Assembly: GCF_000349565.1 (NCBI RefSeq)
Contig: NZ_KB714631.1
Coordinates: 126,414 to 190,413 of the forward strand
From: Curtobacterium flaccumfaciens UCD-AKU
GTDB taxonomy: Bacteria; Actinomycetota; Actinomycetes; Actinomycetales; Microbacteriaceae
Length of the DNA stretch: 64,000 nucleotides
Direction: 5' to 3'
Under the pieces are notes generated by a model, which worked only from the letters and a program-made list of their open reading frames with translations, had not been told where the DNA came from and did not search any database. Position numbers and translations under genes: made by a program. Positions 27,071 to 34,092 of the stretch are shown here, piece by piece. Every line of letters begins with the position of its first letter. Position 1 is the stretch's first letter.

Positions 27071-27963
27071 GCGCCGCATCGGATCGCCGCCCCGTTGTCC
27101 TGGGTGAAGAGCGTGACCTTGCCGGTGCCCGCGACGGTCGAGGTGGGGTTGCCGGCGCTGTCGAGCACCTTGACGGTGACGGTGAGCGTGCCCGAGGTGC
27201 CGGCGCTCGCGGGGACGTCCGGCGGTGCGATCGTGATGAACGCGGAGTAGTCCTGCGCCTTCTTCCCGACCGGGGTCGAGCCGACGAAGGCCCCGTACCA
27301 GGTGTCCTGCGGGCGGTTCGCGGCGTCCCAGCGCACCTCGACGTACCAGCCGCCGTGGTCGGTGCAGACCAGCGACGGGGTGGTGTCGACGGTCGCCGCC
27401 GGGGTGGTCAGCGTGAAGCTGCCGGTGACGACGCCCGAGCTCCAGGTGCCGCTCGTGACGGTGAGGCCGACGTTCACCGTGGTGGTCGCGCCGGCCGGGG
27501 CAGACGACTGCAGGGTGCTGCGCGTGCACCAGATCGCGGAGGCCCCGGCGGCGAGCTTCGCGCTCATGCTCGGCAGCGACGCCCAGGTTCCGCTGACGGA
27601 TCCGGTTCCGACGGCCGTGCTCGTGGTGCAGGCCGTGGTCGAGGCGACCGGCCAGGCGACGACGGTGACGGCCTTGGCGAGTGCAGTCGAGCTGCCGGAG
27701 GCGACCGAGACCGTGGTGGTGGCGGTGCCGCCGAGGGTGCCCGAGTCGGTCAGGGTGATCGGCTTCGTCGTCGAGGTGACACTCGCCGAGAAGGCGGTGG
27801 TGAGTGCGCTCGTGCCGCCGATCGACGCCGTGACGGTGCCGACCGTCGTGCTCGCCGCGGTGGTGCCCGAGGCGCTCCACAAGGCCCACGCGGCACTCGA
27901 GGTGCCACCGACGAACACGGCGGTGAGGAGCACGGCGACGAGGAGTCGGAGGCGGCGGTTCAC
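27067..27963 (-). CDS. SipW-dependent exported protein, large
   Basis: 298-residue secreted or surface protein. GTG 27963 begins VNRRLRLLVAVLLTAVFVGG with ALWSASG (ALWS at 27-30), the atypical signal form recognised by SipW-type peptidases. The mature part is very rich in Ser, Thr, Ala and Gly, beta-strand-like, with Cys residues around TTACTTS, IWCTRS, LVCTDHGG and the terminal IRCGA, and a VRWDAANRPQDTWYGAF block. Stop overlaps sipW (ATGA); start overlaps the preceding gene (GTGA). In Bacillus, SipW substrates TasA and TapA build biofilm fibres; a similar structural role is inference only. Confidence 0.82.
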   Translation of the reverse strand: MNRRLRLLVAVLLTAVFVGGTSSAAWALWSASGTTAASTTVGTVTASIGGTSALTTAFSASVTSTTKPITLTDSGTLGGTATTTVSVASGSSTALAKAVTVVAWPVASTTACTTSTAVGTGSVSGTWASLPSMSAKLAAGASAIWCTRSTLQSSAPAGATTTVNVGLTVTSGTWSSGVVTGSFTLTTPAATVDTTPSLVCTDHGGWYVEVRWDAANRPQDTWYGAFVGSTPVGKKAQDYSAFITIAPPDVPASAGTSGTLTVTVKVLDSAGNPTSTVAGTGKVTLFTQDNGAAIRCGA

Positions 27964-28538
27964 GCGGCGACCTGCGTTCCGGTGACGGTGAGGGTGAAGT
28001 CGGTGGTGGCGCCGGCGACGGTCTGCGGGGCGTCGGCGTCGAGGGCCATCTCGAGGCACGCGATCCCGCTGCTGCCGGCCGGCAGGGTGACGACACCGGA
28101 GCCCGTGTCGAAGGTGGCGAGCCGCGCGCTCGTGCCGGTGAGCCCGGGCACGCACTTCGCGGTCGACGACACCATCGCGAGGTGGAGCGTCAGCTCACCG
28201 GACGCCGCCGCGACGGAGGACTTCGAGGACGTCGTCGTGACGCGCACGGAGAGCGGGATCGACCCGGTGTTCCGCATGGTGAACGTGCCGGTGGTGCTGG
28301 TGCCCGGCCCGAGGACCGCGGTGTTCATCGCCGTCGTGCCGCCGACGGTGATGGTCGCCGTCGCGGAGCGCACGGTGGTGGCGGCCGTGCTGGCCGTGCC
28401 GTTCCAGAGTGCGTAGGTGCCGCCGACGCCGAGGAGCGCCGTGCCGACCGCGACGACCAGGCCGAGCGCGACCGGCCACACCCAGCGGTGGCGTCGGGAG
28501 GCGCGGTGGCGTCCCGTCGTCCGCGGTGTGGCGGTCAT
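27960..28538 (-). CDS. SipW-dependent exported protein
   Basis: 192 residues. An Arg/His-rich cytoplasmic start precedes WPVALGLVVAVGTALLGVGG and TYALWNG (ALWN at 43-46), the same signal form as its neighbours. The mature chain is Thr/Ser-rich and beta-like: TITVGGTTAMNTAV, GTFTMRNTGSIPLSVRV, TTDFTLTVTGTQVAA. The MRNTGSIPLSVRV segment resembles the camelysin/TasA fold in which the chain after the signal forms a beta sandwich. Two Cys (KCVPGL, IACLEM). ATG 28538 has AGGAGC upstream; stop overlaps the next start (GTGA). Confidence 0.82.
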   Translation of the reverse strand: MTATPRTTGRHRASRRHRWVWPVALGLVVAVGTALLGVGGTYALWNGTASTAATTVRSATATITVGGTTAMNTAVLGPGTSTTGTFTMRNTGSIPLSVRVTTTSSKSSVAAASGELTLHLAMVSSTAKCVPGLTGTSARLATFDTGSGVVTLPAGSSGIACLEMALDADAPQTVAGATTDFTLTVTGTQVAA

Positions 28539-28587
28539 GTCCCTGCTCCTGGTCGTCGTGGTCGGTGGGGTGGGGGCGATCGGTGGG

Positions 28588-29142
28588 TCAGGAACCGATC
28601 GCGGTCTGGGTCAGCGTGAAGGCGAGCGCGCTGAGGTTGAGCGATCCGCCCTGACCGGTGGTCGCGGCGGCGGGCAGCGTCACGGTGAAGACGACCTTGA
28701 CCGTCGAGGTGGACGACGACGGCGAGACGACGAAGGTGTTCGCGTTCGACGAGGACTGCACGACCGAGGCGCTCGTCGACGTGACGGCCAGCGTCTTCGT
28801 CGTGGCGGCGATCAGCGCGCTGTCACCGGTGATGCTCTGGTTGGCGTAGGTCAGGTTGGCCTTGAGGTCCTGGCCGGTCGCGCCGATGTTCAGCGTCTGC
28901 GTGAACTGGAACGTGTTGCCCGGCACCATCAGCGCCTTCGTCGGGTCGATCGCGGCGGAACGACCGTTCGTGATGTCGGTCCAGGCGCCGTCGTTGTTGG
29001 CGCTGAGCGTCAGGGTGCCGGCGCTCACCGCGGACGCGGCGCTCGAGGCGCTGGCGTTCCAGAGGGCGAACGTGCCGGCACCGCCGAGGAGGAGTGCGAC
29101 GCCTGCTGCGCCGGCGATGGCACCGGTGACGATCTTGTGCAT
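28588..29142 (-). CDS. SipW-dependent exported protein, first gene of the operon
   Basis: 184 residues. MHKIVTGAIAGAAGVALLLG is followed by GAGTFALWNAS (ALWN at 26-29), a textbook alternate signal of the class cleaved by SipW. The mature part holds SAGTLTLSANNDGAWTDI, MVPGNTFQFTQTLNIGATGQ and a C-terminal VKVVFTVTLPAAATTGQGGS; beta-rich, no Cys. ATG 29142 was chosen because the upstream extension is basic and has no signal character. First in a four-gene reverse-strand unit ending with sipW; 49 bp separate it from the next gene. Probably the major structural subunit by position, which is inference. Confidence 0.84.
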   Translation of the reverse strand: MHKIVTGAIAGAAGVALLLGGAGTFALWNASASSAASAVSAGTLTLSANNDGAWTDITNGRSAAIDPTKALMVPGNTFQFTQTLNIGATGQDLKANLTYANQSITGDSALIAATTKTLAVTSTSASVVQSSSNANTFVVSPSSSTSTVKVVFTVTLPAAATTGQGGSLNLSALAFTLTQTAIGS

Positions 29143-29537
29143 GGAGTGGTTCCGTTCCTGCGTGCCTGGGCGCGCTGAAGCCCACCGGGGACGTTCGGGT
29201 GTCCTGCCCGGTGGGGAGGTTGTCATCGACCCAGTGGTTGGAAGGGGTCGCGGCTGACCGGTGCCGAGAACGGTCGCCGGGCCTCTGAGCGCAGGGACTG
29301 CTGCTCGGGCGGGCTGGACTCGCTCTGGGGACGACGTTAGCTGTCCCCCAAAGTGCGGACAAGCGAGAACGAGCGTTCACCGGGACCCCAGAACGGGGGG
29401 CATTTGAGTCCTCGTGTTGGAGGACATGCTTTGTACCCCGGTTTCTGGGTGTGTACTCCGTGCGGACAGGGGAAACCCGGAAGGAATGCCGGTACGGGTG
29501 GCGTCGTTGCACCGTCCGGCGGAAACGAGGAGGGCCC
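29143..29537. other. 395-bp divergent promoter region between the SipW operon and pnuC
   Basis: No gene seen. It is AT-richer than its surroundings around 29330-29460. Contains a perfect 6-bp stem GTCCTC-GTGTTG-GAGGAC near 29408, and ACCCCGGTTTCTGGGTGT beyond it, in the leader of pnuC. Vitamin transporter leaders often carry regulatory sites (NrtR or NiaR boxes, or NAD riboswitches), but no specific motif is claimed here. Confidence 0.4.
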
Positions 29538-30203
29538 ATGGACATCGTGCGTTGGTTGTTCGACGCGCAGATCGTCATCGGCGACCAGACGGTGCTGTGG
29601 CGTGAGGTGATCGGCAACGTCTTCGGGCTGCTCAGCGCCCTCGGTGGCATGCGTCGCAAGGTCTGGGCCTGGCCGGTCGGACTGGTCGGCAACGCCCTGC
29701 TCTTCACCGTCTTCATGGGTGCGCTGTTCGACACCCCCAACCCCGTCAACCTGCTCGGCCAGGCGGGCCGTCAGGTCATGTTCATCATCGTGAGCGTCTA
29801 CGGCTGGTACCGGTGGACGCACCGCCCCGAGGACGCGACGACCGTGATCGACCCGCACTGGGCCTCCTGGCGGTCCCGCCTGCTGCTCGTCGTCGGCCTG
29901 GTCGGCGGCACCGCCCTGCTGACCCCCGTCTTCCGCGCGCTCGGATCCTACGAACCGGTGTGGAGCGACGCCTGGATCTTCGTCGGCTCGCTGCTCGCCA
30001 CCTACGGCATGGCCAAGGGGTGGGTCGAGTTCTGGCTCATCTGGGTGGCGGTCGACCTGGTCGGCGTGCCGCTGCTGTTCTCCGCCGGGTACTACGCATC
30101 GGGGCTGATGTACGTCTTCTACGGCGTCTTCACCCTGACCGGGTTCTTCGTGTGGATGCGCCAGCGGGTCCGCCCGCCGGCGGCGCCGATCACCGTCGGC
30201 TGA
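29538..30203 (+). CDS. pnuC: PnuC-family nicotinamide riboside transporter
   Basis: Facilitates uptake of an NAD precursor across the cytoplasmic membrane. 221 residues, about seven membrane segments. Recognised by VIGNVFGLLSALGGMRRKVW, WPVGLVGNALLFTVFM, QVMFIIVSVYGWYRWTHRP, WSDAWIFVGSLLATYGMAKG, WVEFWLIWVAVDLVGVPLLF and a final YVFYGVFTLTGFFVWMRQ; the Trp/Tyr-rich pattern is typical. ATG 29538 follows GAGGAGGG; the longer open frame is basic and unconvincing. Other Pnu homologues carry thiamine or riboflavin; nicotinamide riboside is the default assignment. Confidence 0.9.
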   Translation: MDIVRWLFDAQIVIGDQTVLWREVIGNVFGLLSALGGMRRKVWAWPVGLVGNALLFTVFMGALFDTPNPVNLLGQAGRQVMFIIVSVYGWYRWTHRPEDATTVIDPHWASWRSRLLLVVGLVGGTALLTPVFRALGSYEPVWSDAWIFVGSLLATYGMAKGWVEFWLIWVAVDLVGVPLLFSAGYYASGLMYVFYGVFTLTGFFVWMRQRVRPPAAPITVG

Positions 30204-30269
30204 CGGCCCGGGGGCACGGCCCCCGCTCTGGGACGAGACAAACGGCCCGCGATGCGCTGCAATGGTCGG

Positions 30270-30902
30270 ATGGAACCCCTGCACGGCGAACGCGTCGAGG
30301 ACGACGAGTCCCTCGCAGAGCGCACCGTGCGCGCAGCCATCCGCGCGTACCGGTTGCACCCGTTCGACGACGTCGACGCCGCGGTCATCGCCGACGTCGC
30401 CGGCGTTCCGCTCGAGACGGTCGAGCGGCTGTTCCCGACCTGGCACGCCCTGCTGCTGGTCACCTACGACCGGTGGGTGCGGCTGCGCGGGACCCGACGG
30501 AAGCCCCCGCCGACGTGCATGATCGAGCACGTCCGCCAGACCCTCGCCGAGGACGTCGCCGATCCGGGCCTCGTCCGGGTCCTCGCCGGACTGATCACCG
30601 TGGCCAGCTCGGAGTCCGGGTTCGCCGAACTGTTCCGCAAGCGGTTCGAGGAGTACGCCGAGCAGCTGACCGTCGGGCTGCAGCGCGACTTCGACAAGGG
30701 CGCCGAAGAGGCCGGGATCCCCGCGTACCAGGCGGCGACGCAGCTGCTCGCGATGTACGAGGGGCTGCAGATCCAGATGCTCGTCCGCCCGCACATCGAC
30801 GTCCTGGTCGAGTTCGATCGTGCGGCCGACACCCTGCGTCAGGGGTGGAAGCGGCATGCCGTTCCCTCGTGGGACCTCAACGAGACGCCTGTCCGCGTCT
30901 GA
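30270..30902 (+). CDS. TetR-like transcriptional regulator
   Basis: 210 residues. N-terminal helix-turn-helix region TVRAAIRAYRLHPFDDVDAA with VIADVAGVPLETVERLFPTW follows the TetR layout, then a helical ligand/dimer domain including ELFRKRFEEYAEQLTVGLQR and LLAMYEGLQIQMLVRPHIDV. Start at ATG 30270 is preferred to ATG 30252 because the helix-turn-helix then sits at the usual distance; neither has a clear Shine-Dalgarno. It lies 66 bp after pnuC on the same strand and may or may not regulate it. Confidence 0.8.
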   Translation: MEPLHGERVEDDESLAERTVRAAIRAYRLHPFDDVDAAVIADVAGVPLETVERLFPTWHALLLVTYDRWVRLRGTRRKPPPTCMIEHVRQTLAEDVADPGLVRVLAGLITVASSESGFAELFRKRFEEYAEQLTVGLQRDFDKGAEEAGIPAYQAATQLLAMYEGLQIQMLVRPHIDVLVEFDRAADTLRQGWKRHAVPSWDLNETPVRV

Positions 30903-30945
30903 GGGCCGCGAGCGCGAGCGCACCGCGAACGCGACTCGTGTATCA

Positions 30946-30983
30946 GGAAAGTGCTTGCCAAGTTGGAAAGTAGTTGCCATACT
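30946..30983 (+). promoter_or_regulatory. Promoter with direct repeats upstream of the 31006 gene
   Basis: GGAAAGTGCTTGCCA at 30946-30960 and GGAAAGTAGTTGCCA at 30965-30979 are direct repeats 19 bp apart. TTGCCA (30955-30960) and CATACT (30978-30983) have a 17-bp spacer, a good sigma-70-type promoter. An imperfect palindrome CTTGCCAAGTTGGAAAG spans 30954-30970. The repeats overlap the promoter, as expected for autoregulation by the winged-helix protein encoded second in the operon. Confidence 0.65.
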
Positions 30984-31005
30984 GGTGTCAACAAGAGGGG
31001 ACACC

Positions 31006-31440
31006 ATGGACCACACCACCGCACGACCCGGACCCGCCGAGGCGGCCCGACTGCTCGACCAGGCGGACCGGATCGGCCGACGCGCGCACGACGCCGTCCG
31101 CTGGCCGTACGTCACGTTCATCACCGCGCTCGGCGTCGCGACGTCGCTCGGCACGCTCGGCATGGGACTCACGACGGGGGACGCGTTCGCCGCGGTCTAC
31201 GTCGGCACCCTCGTCGCGCTGTTCGCCCTGGTGGTGTTCTTCATGGTGAGCATCCGCGGCCGCTCGGCCTTCGCCCGGAGCCGCCGCTGGACCGTCTACA
31301 TCGCCAGCTGGGCGGTCACCTACCTGGCGGCGATCGCCGTGGTCGGGTGGGTGCACGGCTCGGTGCTCTGGTCGGGCATCACCTCGGGGCTCGTCCTGCT
31401 GGTCGCGCTCGTCTGTGCGGCTCGTGAGGCCCGCTCGTGA
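31006..31440 (+). CDS. Small four-helix membrane protein
   Basis: 144 residues, function unknown. A soluble N-terminus (GPAEAARLLDQADRIGRRAH) precedes four likely membrane helices: YVTFITALGVATSLGTLGMG, AVYVGTLVALFALVVFFMVS, VYIASWAVTYLAAIAVVGWV and ITSGLVLLVALVCAA. Start ATG 31006 has AAGAGGGG 8 nt upstream. Stop overlaps the winged-helix gene (GTGA). The pairing of a small membrane protein with a winged-helix DNA-binding protein is frequent in actinobacteria; the membrane partner is usually uncharacterised. Confidence 0.82.
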   Translation: MDHTTARPGPAEAARLLDQADRIGRRAHDAVRWPYVTFITALGVATSLGTLGMGLTTGDAFAAVYVGTLVALFALVVFFMVSIRGRSAFARSRRWTVYIASWAVTYLAAIAVVGWVHGSVLWSGITSGLVLLVALVCAAREARS

Positions 31441-31745
31441 GCACCACGGAACGGACGCACCCGCGGCACGAGCTCGACGACCTGCTGCAGCACCCGGTGC
31501 GCTTCTCGGTGATCGCCGCCCTGACCCGCGCCGGCACGCTGGGGTTCCGCGAGGTGCGGGACGCGGTCGAGGTCAGTGACTCGGTGCTGAGCAAGCAGGT
31601 GTCCGCGCTCGAGGCGGCCGGCTACGTGTCGGTGGGGAAGGGCTTCGTGGGCAAGACGCCCCGGACTTCGATCACCCTGACCGCCTCGGGCCGGGCCGTC
31701 TGGGCCGCCCACCTGGACGCGCTCCGCCGCATCGCCGCCGGCTGA
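31437..31745 (+). CDS. Winged-helix transcriptional regulator
   Basis: 102 residues, essentially one winged helix-turn-helix: HPVRFSVIAALTRAGTLGFR, then REVRDAVEVSDSVLSKQVSA (recognition helix SDSVLSKQVSALEAAGYV) and wing KGFVGKTPRTSITLT. Resembles the MarR/PadR-like single-domain regulators (HTH_34-type). GTG 31437 overlaps the membrane-protein stop, so both are co-translated. Likely binds the direct repeats in the operon promoter; effector unknown. Confidence 0.85.
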   Translation: MSTTERTHPRHELDDLLQHPVRFSVIAALTRAGTLGFREVRDAVEVSDSVLSKQVSALEAAGYVSVGKGFVGKTPRTSITLTASGRAVWAAHLDALRRIAAG

Positions 31746-31748
31746 CCA

Positions 31749-31792
31749 GCGACGCGAGCTCCGCGGGCCGGCGACGCGAGCACCGCGGGCCG
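31749..31792. repeat. Two 22-bp tandem repeats
   Basis: Copies 31749-31770 and 31771-31792 (core GCGACGCGAGCNCCGCGGGC) match at 21 of 22 positions, in the 69-bp gap between convergent genes. No stem-loop is obvious. Confidence 0.6.
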
Positions 31793-31814
31793 ACGGGGCC
31801 GAGCACCGCCCCGC

Positions 31815-33035
31815 TCAGCCCCGCCGCCCCCGCCGCCACGACAGCACCTGCCGCACCGTCACCTTCGACCCGTACTGCGCGACCGAGTGCCGGAACAGGT
31901 ACTCGGCGAACCACAGCAGCAGCCCGGCGACGACGAACACCTCGACGATGCAGACCACCGACTCCGTCACGGTCAGGGCCCCGACGGCGTTCCGCACCAT
32001 CGCGGTGATCGGCGTGAAGGTCGGGAAGTACGTGAAGAACTGCGCCACCGGCGACGTCGGCGTCGTCATCACGAAGAACGCCGCGTACAGGGGGATGATC
32101 AGCGCGAAGATCGCTGCCGACTGCAGGGCCGAGGCGTCCTTGATCGACGGCACCGCGGCCCCGACGGCGACGAACAGCCCCGATGCGAGCAGCACTCCGC
32201 CGACGAGCAGCAGCGCCCCGGTCACCATCCGCCACGGGTCGATGGTCAGCCCGCCGAGCTGCGACGACAGCAGCGGCAGGGCGACGAGCAGTCCGACCAG
32301 TCCGGGCACGACGAACACGCTGACCTGCACGAAGCCGACGAGCAGCATCGCGATGACCTTGCCGCGGATCAGGTCGCCCGCGGTCACCGTGGTCAGGATC
32401 ATCTCGGAGATCCGGTTCTCCTTCTCCTCGACCACGACGGTGACCATCCGGGCGGCGAGCAGGATGACGAGCCCGAAGAACGCGGCGACGAACAGGAACG
32501 GCGGCACGACGGACAACCAGCCCGGCGCGACCCGGCCGTCGGCGTAGGTGGTGACGTCGGTGGCGGGCGGGTTGCGGAGCAGCTGCACGGTCTCGGGGTC
32601 GTCGACCGACGCGGCGACGCTCTGCTCGAGCACCCGCTGGGCGAGCGACGAGTACACGCCGTTGGCGAAGAGCCCGCGGTCGGCCGCGTCGACCCGGATC
32701 GCGGTGGTGGACGGTGACGACGGGAACACGATGAAGGCGTCGAGGTCGCCGGACCGCACGGCGGCGCGGTCTGCGGCGGCGCTGGTGGACGGTGTCCCGC
32801 CCCACTTCGCGGCGACGGACTCGGACACCAGGCCGGAATCGTCGACGTAGTGGAACGGTGTCTTCGTGGCCGACGACCCGGAAACCACCGAGTCCGTGCC
32901 GGCGGCCTGTCCGATGCCGACGAGCAGCGAGACCACCACGATGACGACCGGCAGCGCGAGCGTGCCGATCCAGAACGCGGGCTTCTTGACCGCACGGACG
33001 AACTCGAACCGGACGACCGTACCGAGGTTGCTCAT
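31815..33035 (-). CDS. ABC-2 type permease, NatB-like
   Basis: Membrane half of a two-component ABC exporter. 406 residues: N-terminal helix KKPAFWIGTLALPVVIVVVS, a roughly 140-residue extracytoplasmic domain, then helices including SVVPPFLFVAAFFGLVILLA and the conserved VEEKENRISEMILTTVTAGD, as in NatB and related ABC-2 permeases. ATG 33035 overlaps the stop of its ATPase. Bacillus NatAB extrudes sodium; many homologues have unknown cargo, so export of Na+ is only a possibility. Confidence 0.88.
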   Translation of the reverse strand: MSNLGTVVRFEFVRAVKKPAFWIGTLALPVVIVVVSLLVGIGQAAGTDSVVSGSSATKTPFHYVDDSGLVSESVAAKWGGTPSTSAAADRAAVRSGDLDAFIVFPSSPSTTAIRVDAADRGLFANGVYSSLAQRVLEQSVAASVDDPETVQLLRNPPATDVTTYADGRVAPGWLSVVPPFLFVAAFFGLVILLAARMVTVVVEEKENRISEMILTTVTAGDLIRGKVIAMLLVGFVQVSVFVVPGLVGLLVALPLLSSQLGGLTIDPWRMVTGALLLVGGVLLASGLFVAVGAAVPSIKDASALQSAAIFALIIPLYAAFFVMTTPTSPVAQFFTYFPTFTPITAMVRNAVGALTVTESVVCIVEVFVVAGLLLWFAEYLFRHSVAQYGSKVTVRQVLSWRRGRRG

Positions 33036-33967
33036 GCCGCTGCCCCGTCGGTCGACGTCAAGGCCAGGGCGTCGTGCCCGTACACCTGCACGAAGATCTC
33101 GTCGAGCGGGATCCGGCGCATCTCGAACGCGGTGACGTGCACCCCGGCCGCGACGAGTTCCGCCAGGACGTCCGCACCGTCCGGGGCGGCGGCCTGCGTG
33201 GGGACGAGGTAGGCGACGTGCCCTTCGTGCCGGGCGAGCCGGTACAGCGGCGACTTCGGCACCGGGCCGTCGAGCCCGACGCGGGCGACCGCGCCGCCGA
33301 AGGCGTCCTGCACGTCGGGCACGGATCCGTAGGCGGCGGCCCGGCCGTCCTTGAGCAGCAGGATGCGGTCGCAGAGCCGCTCGACCTCGTCCATGTGGTG
33401 GGTCACGAGGACTACGGTCGCGCCGTCGGCCTTCCGTTCGTCGACCAGGTCGAGCAGGAGCCGCCGGTTCACCGGGTCGAGCCCCTTGGTCGGTTCGTCG
33501 AGGATGAGCAGCCGCGGCTGGTCCATGATCGTGATGCCGAGCTGCACCTTCTGCTGCTGCCCGCCGGACAGCTTGTCGACGCGCAGCTTCGCACGGTCGG
33601 CCAGCCCGACGCGCGCCAGGTAGTCCATGCTCCACGCGGTCGCTTCGGCGCCGCGCAGCCCGCGCAGACGCCCGAAGTAGGTCATCACGTCGATGACGGA
33701 TTCCTTGCGGTACAGCCCGCGCTCTTCGGGCAGGTAGCCGATTCCGCCCGTGGCCGGCCGGTAGGGGCGACCGTCGATCGTCAGCGTCCCCGCCGTCGGC
33801 GTGGTGATGCCGAGCAGCGCACGGATCGTCGTGGTCTTGCCGGAGCCGTTGCTGCCGAGCAACCCGAACGTCTCACCGGGGGCGACGTCGAACGACAGCC
33901 CGTCGACCACGGTGCGATCCCCGAACCGCATCACGAAGTCCTGCACGCCGATGCTCGCCCCGCTCAT
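33032..33967 (-). CDS. ABC exporter ATP-binding protein, NatA-like
   Basis: 311 residues: Walker A GLLGSNGSGKTTTIRALLG, signature KLSGGQQQKVQLGITIMDQP, Walker [14 protein letters not shown] with H-loop THHMDEVERLCDR, then a C-terminal region of about 90 residues (SPLYRLARHEGHVAYLVPTQ) as in exporters of the NatA/DrrA group. ATG 33967. First of a two-gene unit with the permease. Family R1 hairpin lies upstream. Confidence 0.9.
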   Translation of the reverse strand: MSGASIGVQDFVMRFGDRTVVDGLSFDVAPGETFGLLGSNGSGKTTTIRALLGITTPTAGTLTIDGRPYRPATGGIGYLPEERGLYRKESVIDVMTYFGRLRGLRGAEATAWSMDYLARVGLADRAKLRVDKLSGGQQQKVQLGITIMDQPRLLILDEPTKGLDPVNRRLLLDLVDERKADGATVVLVTHHMDEVERLCDRILLLKDGRAAAYGSVPDVQDAFGGAVARVGLDGPVPKSPLYRLARHEGHVAYLVPTQAAAPDGADVLAELVAAGVHVTAFEMRRIPLDEIFVQVYGHDALALTSTDGAAA

Positions 33968-34034
33968 GCGGCGACCCTACCGGCAGCGGCTGACGTCTCG
34001 GATGCCGGTCGCGGCCCGAGATGGTGACCCCACG

Positions 34035-34080
34035 GCGGACGGGAGGCACGGTGCCTGCCTGCACCGCGCCTCCCGTCCGC
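34035..34080. repeat. Hairpin repeat, family R1, after the GH13 gene
   Basis: Arms 34035-34054 and 34061-34080 pair at 19 of 20 positions around CTGCCT. Core GCGGACGGGAGGCACGGTGC. It begins 13 bp after the end of the glucosidase gene and precedes the NatA-like gene, so terminator function for the alpha-glucoside operon is likely. Confidence 0.75.
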
Positions 34081-34092
34081 CACCTGGTTCCG

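Noticed and set aside
29143..29537. A named riboswitch in the pnuC leader
   Set aside because: Short stems exist, but no known NAD, thiamine or other aptamer core could be recognised by eye.
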